A stretch of 64,000 nt of DNA. Origin: Streptomyces sp. NBC_00258 (GTDB lineage Bacteria; Actinomycetota; Actinomycetes; Streptomycetales; Streptomycetaceae). Positions 51,668 through 60,937 of the stretch are shown here, piece after piece (position 1 is the stretch's first letter; every line of letters begins with the position of its first letter). The position numbers were made by a program, and so were the translations under genes. Location: NCBI RefSeq assembly GCF_036182465.1, contig NZ_CP108081.1:7502001-7566000 (forward strand), in the 5' to 3' direction. The notes beneath the pieces were generated by a model. That model had not been told where the DNA came from. It worked only from the letters and a program-made list of their open reading frames with translations, and searched no databases.

Positions 51668-53173
51668 ATGGCCGTCACCCACGCCGATACCGGCACTGTC
51701 ACCACTGCCGTCCCCGCCCGGCTGGACCGGCTGCCGTGGTCGCGCTGGCACTGGACCATCGTCATCGGGCTCGGCACCGTGTGGATCCTCGACGGCCTGG
51801 AGGTCACCGTCGTCGGCAACATCGCCGGCCGGCTCTCCGAGTCCGGCAGCGGGCTGCCCATCTCGGCCGCCCAGGTCACCGGTATCGCGGCCGCGCTCTA
51901 CGTGGCCGGGGCCTGCTCGGGAGCGCTGTTCTTCGGGCGGCTGACGGACGTCTTCGGCCGTAAAAAGCTGTTCATGATCACCCTCGCCGTCTATCTCGCG
52001 GCCACCGCGATGACGGCGTTCTCCTTCTCCACCTGGTGGTTCTTCCTCTTCCGCTTCCTGACCGGCTTCGGCATCGGCGGCGAGTACGCGGCCATCAACT
52101 CGGCGATCGACGAGCTGATCCCCTCCCACTACCGCGGCCGCGTCGACCTGATCATCAACGGCAGCTTCTGGCTCGGTGCGATCGGCGGCTCGCTCCTGTC
52201 GATCGTCGCGCTGAACACGGACCTGTTCGCGATCAACGTCGGCTGGCGGCTCACCTTCCTCCTCGGCGTCGTCCTCGGCCTGGTGATCCTGCTCGTACGC
52301 CGCAACGTCCCTGAGAGTCCCAGGTGGCTGTTCATCCACGGCAGGGGAGAGGAGGCCGAACGCCTCGTCGCCTCCGTCGAGCGGCAGATCGAGGAGGAGA
52401 CCGGACGCGAACTCCCGCCGCCCGCGGGCGAGATCACCATCCACCAGCGCAAGAGCATCGGGTTCCTCACCATCGGGCGCACGGTCTTCTCGACGTACCG
52501 CAAACGCGCCGTGCTCGGCCTCTCCCTCTTCATCGGGCAGGCGTTCCTCTACAACGCGATCACCTTCGGCTTCGGCGCGATCCTCACCACGTTCTTCGAC
52601 GTGCCGACCTCCTCGACCGGCTACTACTTCGCCGTCATCGCGGCCGGCAACTTCCTCGGCCCGCTGCTGCTCGGCAAGCTCTTCGACACCGTGGGCCGCC
52701 GGATCATGATCTCGTCCACCTATCTGCTCTCCGGCATCCTGCTCTTCGCCACCGCCTGGCTCTTCGACCGGGGCTCGCTGAGCGCGACGACGATGACCGC
52801 CTGCTGGTGCGTGGTCCTGTTCTTCGCCTCCGCGGGCGCCAGCAGCGCGTACCTCACGGTCTCCGAGATCTTCCCGATGGAGACCCGCGCAATGGCCATC
52901 GCCTTCTTCTACGCCATCGGCACCGCGGCCGGCGGCATCAGCGGGCCGCTGCTCTTCGCCGACCTGACCAGCACGGGCGTGGTCGGCGACACGGTGCTCG
53001 CCTTCCAGATCGGTGCCGGGCTGATGTGCGCGGCGGGGCTGGTCGCGGCGGCCCTCGCGGTACGGGCGGAACGGCGCTCGCTGGAGGACATCGCCAGGCC
53101 GTTGTCGGAGGCGGTTTCGCCGTCTCCGGGGTCGAAGCCTTCCGGGCCTGCGCCTTCCGGGGCGACGGCGTAG
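51668..53173 (+). CDS. MFS transporter, sugar-porter-like
   Basis: A 501-aa, 12-helix protein. Features: [34 protein letters not shown] (the R/G-rich loop after helix 4), [13 protein letters not shown] and [13 protein letters not shown], as in metabolite:H+ symporters of the sugar-porter/aromatic-acid type. The substrate is not predictable. GAGGAGGG precedes the ATG. Convergent with the SDR gene. Confidence 0.88.
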   Translation: MAVTHADTGTVTTAVPARLDRLPWSRWHWTIVIGLGTVWILDGLEVTVVGNIAGRLSESGSGLPISAAQVTGIAAALYVAGACSGALFFGRLTDVFGRKKLFMITLAVYLAATAMTAFSFSTWWFFLFRFLTGFGIGGEYAAINSAIDELIPSHYRGRVDLIINGSFWLGAIGGSLLSIVALNTDLFAINVGWRLTFLLGVVLGLVILLVRRNVPESPRWLFIHGRGEEAERLVASVERQIEEETGRELPPPAGEITIHQRKSIGFLTIGRTVFSTYRKRAVLGLSLFIGQAFLYNAITFGFGAILTTFFDVPTSSTGYYFAVIAAGNFLGPLLLGKLFDTVGRRIMISSTYLLSGILLFATAWLFDRGSLSATTMTACWCVVLFFASAGASSAYLTVSEIFPMETRAMAIAFFYAIGTAAGGISGPLLFADLTSTGVVGDTVLAFQIGAGLMCAAGLVAAALAVRAERRSLEDIARPLSEAVSPSPGSKPSGPAPSGATA

Positions 53174-53187
53174 GCGGACAGCGCGGG

Positions 53188-53937
53188 TCAGACCTGGTTC
53201 TCGCCGCCGTCGACGTACAGGTTGGCTCCGAGGATGAAGCTGCTCTGCCCGGAGGCGAGGAACGCCACCACGTCGGCGACCTCGTCCGCGCGCCCGATCC
53301 GGCCGAGTGGGACACCCGCGGCGAACTGCGACTTGGTGACGGGCGTGTCCGGCGTATCGACCACGGCATCGAGTCCAGGAGTGTCGATCGTGCCCGGGGA
53401 GACCGCGTTGACCCGTACGTTCCGGTCCTTGAGCTCGTTGGCCCAGGTCCGGGCGAAGGACCGGATCGCCGCCTTGGAGGCCGCATAGGTGCCGAACGAC
53501 GCGACACCGTCATCGGCGCGCACCGACGAGTTGAGGATCACCGACGCGCCGTCGTTGAGCAGCGGCAGCGCCTTCTGCACCGTGAACAGCGTGCCCCGCA
53601 CGTTGACGCCGAAGGTCTGGTCGAAGTGCTCCTCGGTGATCTCCTCCAGTGTCGCGAACGACGCGGCGGCGGCGTTCGCGAAGACCACGTCCAGGCCCCG
53701 GCCCCGGGCGCGGACCGCGTCGTACAGGCGGTCCAGGTCCGCCAGGTCGGAGATGTCACCTGCCACCGCGGTGGCCCTTGCCGGGCCGATGGCCTCCACG
53801 GCCCTGTCCAGCTCGGCCTTGCGCCGGCCGGTGATGAACACGTGTGCGCCCTCGCCCGCCAGCCGGACGGCGGTGGCCAGGCCGATCCCGGTGCTGCCGC
53901 CGGTGACGACGGCGGTCTTGCCTTCGAGCTGTCCCAT
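53188..53937 (-). CDS. SDR-family oxidoreductase
   Basis: A 249-aa classical short-chain dehydrogenase. NAD(P) motif TGGSTGIG (12-19), NAA (88-90), catalytic Ser138 and Tyr151-x3-Lys155. GGAGG precedes ATG 53937. Arg38-Arg39 after beta-2 suggests NADP preference. Divergent from a TetR-type regulator over a 10-bp tandem operator, so it is likely that regulator's target. Confidence 0.93.
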   Translation of the reverse strand: MGQLEGKTAVVTGGSTGIGLATAVRLAGEGAHVFITGRRKAELDRAVEAIGPARATAVAGDISDLADLDRLYDAVRARGRGLDVVFANAAAASFATLEEITEEHFDQTFGVNVRGTLFTVQKALPLLNDGASVILNSSVRADDGVASFGTYAASKAAIRSFARTWANELKDRNVRVNAVSPGTIDTPGLDAVVDTPDTPVTKSQFAAGVPLGRIGRADEVADVVAFLASGQSSFILGANLYVDGGENQV

Positions 53938-53957
53938 GGAAACTACCTCCGCGAATT

Positions 53958-53977
53958 TCGGTACTGATCGGTACTGA
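53958..53977. promoter_or_regulatory. Tandem 10-bp operator between the SDR and TetR genes
   Basis: TCGGTACTGA is repeated twice without a gap; related half sites (ACCGGTACGG) occur nearer the TetR gene. The arrangement fits a TetR-type autoregulator. Confidence 0.8.
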
Positions 53978-54028
53978 ATGGCGCTGAACGAGAACGTAGC
54001 ACATCTGCACCGACCGGTACGGAAGAGG

Positions 54029-54044
54029 TATGGTTGGCCGCATG
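54029..54044 (+). promoter_or_regulatory. Candidate leaderless promoter of the TetR gene
   Basis: TATGGT at 54029-54034 is a -10-like box 7 bases before ATG 54042. Confidence 0.5.
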
Positions 54045-54650
54045 GCGACGCGACAGAAGGCACAGATCGGCCGGCCGAGAGGCTTCGACACCGACGAGGC
54101 CCTTGAACACGCCATGCGGGTCTTCTGGGAACAGGGCTACGACGGAGCCAGCCTCACCGACCTGACCAGCGCCATGGGCATCACCCGTACCAGCATGTAC
54201 GCGGCCTTCGGCAACAAGGAGGACCTGTTCCGCAAGGCCCTGGAGCGCTACACCGAGGGCCCCGCCTCGTACGGGGCCCGGGCCATGCGGGAGCCGACGG
54301 CACGGCAGGTGGCCACCGCGTTCCTGAACGGCTCCGTCCGGGCCACCACCCGTCCCGGCTGCCCCACCGGATGCCTCGGTGTCCAGGGCGCCCTCGCCGT
54401 CGGCGACCCGGGGCGCAGCGCCCGTGACGCCCTCGTCGTCTGGCGCAACGAGCACGTCTCCCTCCTCCGCGACCGGTTCCGGCGGGCCGTCGACGAAGGC
54501 GACCTGCCCCGCGACGCCGACCCCGGAGCGCTCGCCCGCTACCTCATGACCGTGGCGAACGGCATCGCCGTCCAGGCCGCGGGCGGTGTCACCCGCGACG
54601 ACCTGCAACTGGTGGCCGACATGGCACTGCAAAGCTGGCCGTCCGCCTGA
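54042..54650 (+). CDS. TetR-family transcriptional regulator
   Basis: A 202-aa protein from ATG 54042 (MATRQKAQIGRPRGF). N-terminal TetR HTH: DEALEHAMRVFWEQGYDGASLTDLTSAMGITRTSMYAAFGNKEDLFRKALERY. The C-terminal ligand domain contains a GCPTGCLGVQGA motif typical of the AcnR/YxaF-like subgroup. It likely represses the divergent SDR gene in response to a small molecule. ATG 54030 is an alternative start. Confidence 0.9.
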   Translation: MATRQKAQIGRPRGFDTDEALEHAMRVFWEQGYDGASLTDLTSAMGITRTSMYAAFGNKEDLFRKALERYTEGPASYGARAMREPTARQVATAFLNGSVRATTRPGCPTGCLGVQGALAVGDPGRSARDALVVWRNEHVSLLRDRFRRAVDEGDLPRDADPGALARYLMTVANGIAVQAAGGVTRDDLQLVADMALQSWPSA

Positions 54651-54857
54651 CGGCCCTTCGCGAAACCGGCCCGCGGGCCTTCGCGAACCGGCCCGCCGGC
54701 GCCGACCCGTACGGCTGTCGGGTCGCCCTCCCGGATTCCCCGACGCCCGTCGGGTGACCTGCGAGGATGCGCCGTGTCACCGTTTCCGGAACGACGCAGC
54801 GACGTACGACGCAGAGCCGCGACGACGACGGGACCGCGCGTCGAATCGGAGGACGAG

Positions 54858-55808
54858 ATGACGACCTACCCGCTGGACCCGGAGCTTGCCGCGGTCGTGC
54901 CCATGCTGCCCAGGGCCGACACCTCGGACCTCGAAGGCGCCCGCGCCGAGATGCTCGTCGGTATCGCGGCGGCCCTCGCGGACGTGGACGCCACCGGTGT
55001 GGACGTCTTCGACGTGGTGGCGCCCGGACCGGAGGGTGCCCCGGACGTCGTCCTGCGCGGCTACCGCCCGCAGGGCGCCGAGGGCCCGCTCCCGGTGGTC
55101 TACGACATCCACGGCGGCGGCTTCATGCTGGGTAACGTCGAATTCGACCACGGCATCAACGTGGCGCTCGCGCGGGAACTGGGCGCCGCCGTCTTCTCCG
55201 TGGAGTACCGGCTCGCCCCCGAGCACCCGTACCCGGCGGGCCTCGAAGACGCGTACGCCGGACTCGTCCACATCACCAAGAACGCCGCCGAACTCGGTGT
55301 CGACCCCACCAGGGTCGCCCTCTTCGGCGCCAGCGCGGGCGGCGGTCTCGCGGCCGGTCTCGCACTGCTCGCCCGGGACCGGGGCGGCCCCGCGATCGTC
55401 TTCCAGTACCTCGGCATCCCCGAACTCGACGACCGCCTCGACACGCCCAGCATGCGGGACTTCACCGACACGCCCCTGTGGAACCGGCCCAACGCGATCA
55501 TCAGCTGGGACGCCTACCTCGGCAGCGGCGTCCCGGGCAGCCCCGACGTCCCGATCTACGCGGCTCCCGCCCGGGCCACCGCCGAGCAGCTCGCGGGACT
55601 GCCGCCCGCCTACATCTCGGTGATGGAGTTCGACCCCCTGCGGGACGAGGGCATCGACTACGCCCGTGCGCTGCTCGCGGCCGGGGTGAGTGTGGAGCTG
55701 CATCTGTTCCCGGGTACGTTCCACGGCTCGGCGATGGTCGCGTATGCGGAGGTCTCCCAGAGGGATGCGGCAGAGGCGGTCGCGGTGCTTCGAAAGGCAC
55801 TTCGGTAG
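54858..55808 (+). CDS. Alpha/beta hydrolase, hormone-sensitive-lipase family
   Basis: A 316-aa esterase. HGGG oxyanion motif (85-88), nucleophile Ser159 in GASAG, catalytic Asp259 (EFDPLRDEG) and His289 (FHGS), plus YRLAPEHPYP (117-126). ATG 54858 follows GGAGG by 5 bases; the ORF opens earlier at 54774. Probably acts on short-chain esters; role unknown. Downstream lies a dispersed repeat and then the IS. Confidence 0.92.
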   Translation: MTTYPLDPELAAVVPMLPRADTSDLEGARAEMLVGIAAALADVDATGVDVFDVVAPGPEGAPDVVLRGYRPQGAEGPLPVVYDIHGGGFMLGNVEFDHGINVALARELGAAVFSVEYRLAPEHPYPAGLEDAYAGLVHITKNAAELGVDPTRVALFGASAGGGLAAGLALLARDRGGPAIVFQYLGIPELDDRLDTPSMRDFTDTPLWNRPNAIISWDAYLGSGVPGSPDVPIYAAPARATAEQLAGLPPAYISVMEFDPLRDEGIDYARALLAAGVSVELHLFPGTFHGSAMVAYAEVSQRDAAEAVAVLRKALR

Positions 55809-55826
55809 GTGCGGGTGCGGGTGCGT

Positions 55827-55865
55827 TGTGGCTGGTCGCGCAGTTCCCCGCGCCCCCTAAAAGCG
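55827..55865. repeat. Dispersed GCGCAGTTCCCCGCGCCCC repeat, short copy
   Basis: TGTGGCTGGTCGCGCAGTTC core plus CCCCGCGCCCCCTAAAAGCG. It lies just outside the left end of the IS. Confidence 0.75.
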
Positions 55866-55964
55866 CCGGTGTCGCCGTGGCTCTGACGCGGCGCGCGGCA
55901 CCCCCTAGCCCCAATGCCGTTGTTTTAGTTGCGGGCGTACGCTGCTGCGTAGTGCTTCCCGGGG

Positions 55965-57354
55965 GTGGTGCGGGTGTCTGCGGATGTCGGCGAGTTATCG
56001 GGGCTGGGGCTGCTGACCTGGGTGTATCGGCCTGGGTTGGTGGATCGTGTGGTGGCTGCCTGTGGTCGTGCGGAGCATCGTAGACGTCTGCTGCCGGCCC
56101 GGCTGGTGGTGTATTTCGTGCTCGCCCTTGCCCTGTTCTCGCCGGCTCCGTATCTGGAGGTGATGCGGCACCTGGTCGAGGGCCTGCGGAGCCAGGGGCT
56201 CTTGGGCGAGTGGCGCATCCCTGCGAAGTCGTCACTGTTTCGGGCCCGCCAGCGCCTGGGATCGGAGCCGTTGCGGGTGCTGTTTGCCACGACCGCGAAG
56301 CCGATGGGCACCGAGGCCACTCCGGGTTGCTTCTGGCGAGGGATGCGGCTGCTGGCGGTGGACGGCACTTGCTGGGACGTGGCCGACAGTGCGGCGAATG
56401 AGGCCGCGTTCGGCCGTCCCGGAAACAGCCGCGGCCACGACAAGTCCGGCTTTCCCCAGGTGCGGATGGCATGCCTGATCGAGGTGGGCACCCATCTCGT
56501 GCTGGATGCGGAGCTGGCCGGCTGTCGCACCGGCGAAGTGACCCTGGTCAGCCGCCTGCCACGCTCCTGCGGGCCCGGCGAACTGGTCCTTGCAGACCGG
56601 GAGTTCCTCGGCGTGCCCATGTGGAGAGCCTTCACCGACAGCGGTGCCGATCTGTTGTGGCGGGTGCCCGCCAACCGGATCCTGCCCGTGGAGCGGATGC
56701 TGCGGGACGGATCGTGGCTCTCGCGCATCCACGCCACCACCGACCGGGCGCACCGTGATCCGGTCCCGGTGCGGGTGGTGGCTTACCAGTTGCACGGCAC
56801 CGGCCGCGAAGACGAGGACTACCGGCTGGTGACCACGCTGCTCGATGCCCGTCGCTATCCGGCCCGCCAGCTGGCTGCGCTCTATCAGGAACGCTGGGAG
56901 GTGGAGGCTGTCTTCGCCGAGCTCAAGACCCATCAACGCGGAGCCCGCGTCGTGCTCACCAGCAAGACGCCCGACGGTGTCCTGCAGCAGATCTGGGCCC
57001 ACCTGCTGGTCCATCATGCGCTGCGTGAGCTGATGGTGAGAACCGCGGCCACCCGGGGCCTGGACCCGGACCGGGTCTCCTTCACCGAAACCCTGCGCTC
57101 CGCCCGGCGCAGCGTGACCGTCACGCCGGGCAGCTTTTCCCCCTGAGCTGCTGGTCAGAGCCCTTGTCCTGCTTCAGCACGACCTGCTCGAACGCCTCCT
57201 GCCACGCAGACGCTTGCGTAGTCAGCCCCGCGTCGTCAAACGCAAGATGTCCAACTACCTGCTGAAACGGGCCGGACACCACACCTGGCCCCAACCCACC
57301 CGCACCGGCGCCCGAGCAGTCCGCATCCAACGACCCCAACCCTCAACCACGTAA
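55965..57354 (+). pseudogene. IS4-type DDE transposase with a +1 frameshift near its end
   Basis: A 393-aa product is read from GTG 55965 to a TGA at 57144; the continuing 69 codons lie in the +1 frame to TAA 57352, so the full protein would be 462 aa. The shift occurs at TTTTCCCCC-TGA (57135-57146). The DDE-type pattern LLAVDGTCWDV, LVLADREFLGV and YQERWEVEAVFAELKTHQRG is intact upstream. Codon 11 is TTA (55995-55997), the rare leucine codon read by bldA tRNA, so expression could be development-dependent. The frameshift may be an indel, a sequencing artefact or a programmed site. Confidence 0.82.
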
Positions 57355-57364
57355 AGCAACGGCA

Positions 57365-59147
57365 TGACTCTGTTGGTGATCTTGACGGGGTGGTGACGGC
57401 GGACGCTGGTGGTGGTTGGCTGGTCGGAGGCGGGGCGGCCTCGGTTTGGGGCGGTGGACGGTGTCGATGCGTCCGGCAAGTTTCCAGCGGATTCCTCCGA
57501 TGACGGTCCGCACGGCGTGGGCGGCGTGTCCGAAGGGGACGCCGGTGATGCTGATGAGGGACCGGCTCGATGTGGTGTTCGCCGACGAGGACTTCACTCA
57601 TCTGTATCCGTCCGATGGCCGACCAAGCTTCTCGCCGGGGCAGCTGGCGCTGGTGTCGGTGCTGCAGTTCGCGGAGAACCTCTCGGACCGGGCGGCGGCG
57701 GATGCGGTGCGCACGAGGATCGACTGGAAGTACGGACTCGGCCTTGAACTGGACGATCCGGGCTTCGACCACTCGGTACTCAGTGAGTTCCGGGCCCGGC
57801 TGGCCGAGGGCAGCCGGGCGGATCAGCTGCTGCAGTTGATGCTGGACCGCTTGGTGGCGGCCGGGCTGCTCAAGGGGCGGGGCCGACAGCGTACTGATGC
57901 CACTCATGTCCTGGCGGCGGTGCGGCGGTTGAGCCGGCTGGAGCTGGCGGGCGAGAGCGTGCGGGCTGCGCTGGAGGAGATTACCGAGGCCGATCCCAAC
58001 TGGCTGGTGCCGCTGATCGAACCGGAGTGGGCCAAGCGGTACGGCCGGAAGGTCGAGATCGGGAAAGTTGCGGGCGGCAAGGTAGCGGTGCGCGAGCGTG
58101 CCGAGGAGTTCGGCCGGGACGGGCAGAAACTCCTCACCGCGGTCTGGGCGGCCGACGCCCCAGGCCGTCTGCGGATGCTGCGCCAGGTGGAGATCTTGCG
58201 GCGGGTCTGGGTCCATCAGTACTACTGGGATCGTGAGGGGCAATTGCGCTGGCGGGAGGGCACGGCTCTGCCGCCGGCCTCGCTGCGGTTCGACTCCCCG
58301 TATGACACGGACGCGCACTACTGCGTCAAACGTGATGTCCAGTGGAGCGGGTACCGGGTTCATGTCACCGAGTCATGTGATCAGGATCTGCCGCACCTGG
58401 TGACGCATGTGGCCACCACCATTGCTCCCGTCCAGGACGGGCAGTTGACCGAGAAGATCCACGACGACCTCGCCACCCGTCGCCTGGCTCCGGCCGAGCA
58501 CGTCGTGGACACCGCTTACCTTTCACCCGCGCAGATCGAGCGGGCTGAGCACGTGCACGGCATCACGCTGCTCGGCCCGGTTCTTGCGGACAACAGCCGC
58601 CAGGCCAAAGCGGATTCGGGCTTCGGCAAGACGGCCTTCGCCATCGACTGGGGCAACGAGCAGGCGATCTGCCCGCGAGGTGCGACGAGTGTGTCCTGGA
58701 CCGAGCTGCATATCTCCGGCCACACCTATCATCAGGCCCGGTTCGCCGAGAGGGACTGCCGGCCCTGCCCAGACCGTGCCCGGTGCACCTCCTCGGCCAC
58801 AGGCTCCCGCTCCATCGCAGTCCTGCCGCAGGCACTGCACGAGATCCAGATGCGCAATCGGCTCGACCAACAGACCGAACAGTGGCAACGCCGGTACGCG
58901 ATCCGCGCCGGCATCGAGTCCACCCTCTCTCAGAACGTAAGAGCTCACGGCCTGCGCAGAAGCCGCTATCGAGGTCTGACTCGCACTCACGTGCAGCACG
59001 TCTTGACCGCCATGGCCTGCAACCTCAGCCGCCTCGCCAACTGGCACGACACCACCTCATCGACCCGCCGCGCATCTCGCTTTCAGACTCTCTGCACCGC
59101 AGCAGGATTCACGATCATCTGACCACTAAAGATCACCAACAGAGTCA
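57365..59147 (+). mobile_element. IS1182-like insertion sequence nested in the IS4-type element
   Basis: Perfect 19-bp terminal inverted repeats: TGACTCTGTTGGTGATCTT at 57365-57383 and its complement at 59129-59147. A 5-bp target duplication CGGCA flanks it (57360-57364 and 59148-59152). Length 1783 bp. It sits inside the right end of the older IS and carries one transposase gene. Confidence 0.88.
57467..59122 (+). CDS. IS1182-family-like DDE transposase
   Basis: A 551-aa product from ATG 57467 (MRPASFQRIPPMTVRTAW); ATG 57500 and 57416 are alternatives. It has a DUF772-type N-terminus (FSPGQLALVSVLQFAENLSDRAAADAVRTRIDWKYGLGLELDDPGFDHSVLSEFRARL), a QRTDATHVLAAVR catalytic Asp, HVVDTAYLSPAQIERA and a C-terminal cysteine cluster (RDCRPCPDRARCTSS) followed by RAGIESTLSQNVRAHGLRRSRYRGL. 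The frame is intact, so this copy could be active. Confidence 0.88.
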   Translation: MRPASFQRIPPMTVRTAWAACPKGTPVMLMRDRLDVVFADEDFTHLYPSDGRPSFSPGQLALVSVLQFAENLSDRAAADAVRTRIDWKYGLGLELDDPGFDHSVLSEFRARLAEGSRADQLLQLMLDRLVAAGLLKGRGRQRTDATHVLAAVRRLSRLELAGESVRAALEEITEADPNWLVPLIEPEWAKRYGRKVEIGKVAGGKVAVRERAEEFGRDGQKLLTAVWAADAPGRLRMLRQVEILRRVWVHQYYWDREGQLRWREGTALPPASLRFDSPYDTDAHYCVKRDVQWSGYRVHVTESCDQDLPHLVTHVATTIAPVQDGQLTEKIHDDLATRRLAPAEHVVDTAYLSPAQIERAEHVHGITLLGPVLADNSRQAKADSGFGKTAFAIDWGNEQAICPRGATSVSWTELHISGHTYHQARFAERDCRPCPDRARCTSSATGSRSIAVLPQALHEIQMRNRLDQQTEQWQRRYAIRAGIESTLSQNVRAHGLRRSRYRGLTRTHVQHVLTAMACNLSRLANWHDTTSSTRRASRFQTLCTAAGFTII

Positions 59148-59158
59148 CGGCATTGCCC

Positions 59159-60247
59159 CTAGCCCTCGTCCGCCAATCGCAGCGCGTACAACGCCAGTTG
59201 AGCTCGGAAGCGGTCCTGGGAGTTGCTCAGGCGGTAGCCCAACGCGGTTTCCACGCCTGCGAGGCGGGCGGCGACCGAGCTGTGGTGAAGGTGGAGGTCG
59301 CCGGCGGCGTGCCGCAGGGAGCCGGTGCGCAGGAACGCCGTCAGGGCGGCCAGAGCCGCCGGGCCGCCCTTGCCCTCGGCGAGTCCGGCCAGGGCGCGCA
59401 CGTCGGGCTGGGCCCGCAGCCGGTCGACGGGGATGTCGGCGAGCAGCGCCACCGGCCCGAGGGTGTCGTGGTCCACGACGGCCTCGTCGGGCAGCCCGGC
59501 CACATCCACGGCGAACCGCAGCGCGAGCCGGGCCTGCGCCCAGGAGGCCCCTGCGTCCAGGGCGGGAGCACTGCCGCCGACCCCGATCCGTACGCCCTCG
59601 GCGCCGTGCTCGCGGAGGAACGCCCGCAACTCCTCGGCGGCTGACTCGGCACCCGGCGCCAACGCCACGGCGAGCGGACCGACCGCGGCGACCCGCACCC
59701 CGGGCCGCAGTTCACGCCGCCCGAGCACGGCCACCGAGGAAGCCCCGGCGACGGCAACCACCCGCAGCGGCTGCTCGGGCACCAGACCCAGCAGGCGCAG
59801 CGCCCGCGCCCGGTCCTCGACGGCCTCGCGCTCCGACAACACCCGCTCGACCAGCGCCGGGTCCGCCACCTGATGGGGTGCGCTGTCCTGCTCACGGCTG
59901 CCGTGCACGACGCCCGCGGCGATGGCCATCCACTCCAGCACCAGCTCGTCGAAGGGCCCCGGCGCCCCCGTCCGCTCCAGCCACACCCGCCCGCCCGGCG
60001 GGAACTCGGCGCTCCCGGAGACCGTGCCGACAGGCCCCGCCGGTACGGTCCCGGCCGGCCCGAACCGCACCACACGTCCGCCCACCTCGAGGCCCGCCGG
60101 ACACTCGGCCAGCCCCGCCGTGGACCGCACGAGCGACTCGGCGTCGATCCGCCCGGCCCCGAGCAGCGCCTCGAAGTGCGCGATGACCCGCAGCGCCGCC
60201 GCGGCATCCGCGTCGAGGGCCGACAGCCGTAGCAGCAGTCCCTTCAT
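59159..60247 (-). CDS. PucR/CdaR-type transcriptional regulator
   Basis: A 362-aa protein. A variable N-terminal region (LERTGAPGPFDELVLEWMAIAAGVV) and a GGDEF-like/PucR central part precede the PucR C-terminal HTH (LTAFLRTGSLRHAAGDLHLHHSSVAARLAGVETALGYRLSNSQDRFRAQLALYALRLADEG). The IS4-type element inserted at its stop codon without changing the coding sequence, since the duplicated CCCCTAGCCC restores TAG. Target genes unknown. Confidence 0.88.
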   Translation of the reverse strand: MKGLLLRLSALDADAAAALRVIAHFEALLGAGRIDAESLVRSTAGLAECPAGLEVGGRVVRFGPAGTVPAGPVGTVSGSAEFPPGGRVWLERTGAPGPFDELVLEWMAIAAGVVHGSREQDSAPHQVADPALVERVLSEREAVEDRARALRLLGLVPEQPLRVVAVAGASSVAVLGRRELRPGVRVAAVGPLAVALAPGAESAAEELRAFLREHGAEGVRIGVGGSAPALDAGASWAQARLALRFAVDVAGLPDEAVVDHDTLGPVALLADIPVDRLRAQPDVRALAGLAEGKGGPAALAALTAFLRTGSLRHAAGDLHLHHSSVAARLAGVETALGYRLSNSQDRFRAQLALYALRLADEG

Positions 60248-60409
60248 GACCTGGGAGTCTAGGCCGCGAGCGGGGCGTACGGGTCGGTCGTGCGCCCCGT
60301 TGTACGGCTGTAGGTGGCTGTACGCCCGGTACGCCTGGGAGGAACGGCCCAGCGATCTGAGTACGCGTACTCTGTCGGCCCTGTGTGCGTCTGAGGAACT
60401 CTCGTTCCC

Positions 60410-60937
60410 ATGACCGAGAAGCTGCTGGGCCTGCTGTCGAAGCGCCCCTGGACGGAACGCTGGCTGACCCGCCTGCTGGGTGCCGCCCTGTCCTCGGCGG
60501 CGTACCTTCTCTGCCTGCCCTGGGATCTGCGCAACCGCCCCGAGTCACCCGGTTCGACGACCGAGACGACCCCGGTGACCGTCCTCGGCGTCGCGGTCCT
60601 GGCCGTGACCCTGCTCCTCCTGGCCGTGTACTTCGGCCACCGGGACGCCCTCGCCTGGCCCCTGCTCCTGGTGGCCGCGCCCCCGGCGACACTCATGTAC
60701 CTCTCGTTCCGCACGAACCCCGAGCCGCCGGACGCGTCCATGTGGCCTCTGACCTGGGCGTTCTCCACGCTCGTCATGGCGGCGGGGGTACTCGTCGCCG
60801 CGTCCGTCGCCCGGCAGTTCAGAAAGGACACGGGGGACTCGACGGACGGGCTGGTGTTCGCCCACTCCTCGTCGGGAGCGGGCGGCGGTTCCTCGGCCGT
60901 CAGGCGCCCGTCGTGGAACCCGGGCGGACGATCATGA
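60410..60937 (+). CDS. Multi-TM membrane protein, unknown
   Basis: A 175-aa protein with about four hydrophobic segments (TRLLGAALSSAAYLLCLPW, VLGVAVLAVTLLLLAVYFG, LAWPLLLVAAPPATLMYLSF, TWAFSTLVMAAGVLVAASVA) and a Ser/Gly-rich C-terminal tail. The last 38 bases overlap the convergent neighbour's end. No family recognised. Note the GTACGCCC/GGGCGTACG-type repeated words in its upstream region. Confidence 0.68.
   Translation: MTEKLLGLLSKRPWTERWLTRLLGAALSSAAYLLCLPWDLRNRPESPGSTTETTPVTVLGVAVLAVTLLLLAVYFGHRDALAWPLLLVAAPPATLMYLSFRTNPEPPDASMWPLTWAFSTLVMAAGVLVAASVARQFRKDTGDSTDGLVFAHSSSGAGGGSSAVRRPSWNPGGRS

Larger units (their letters stand above)
55912..59155 (+). mobile_element. IS4-type insertion sequence, interrupted by a second IS
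   Basis: Terminal repeats CAATGCCGTTGTTTTA (55912) and, after removing the inner IS, TAAAGCAACGGCATTG (ending 59155) match at 15 of 16 positions. Without the inner IS and its duplicated bases the element is 1456 bp. It carries one DDE transposase. A 10-bp target duplication flanks it, consistent with the IS4 family. Confidence 0.88.
55902..59165. repeat. 10-bp target-site duplication of the IS4-type element
   Basis: CCCCTAGCCC at 55902-55911 recurs at 59156-59165. The right copy contains the stop codon (CTA, minus strand) of the PucR gene. Confidence 0.9.
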
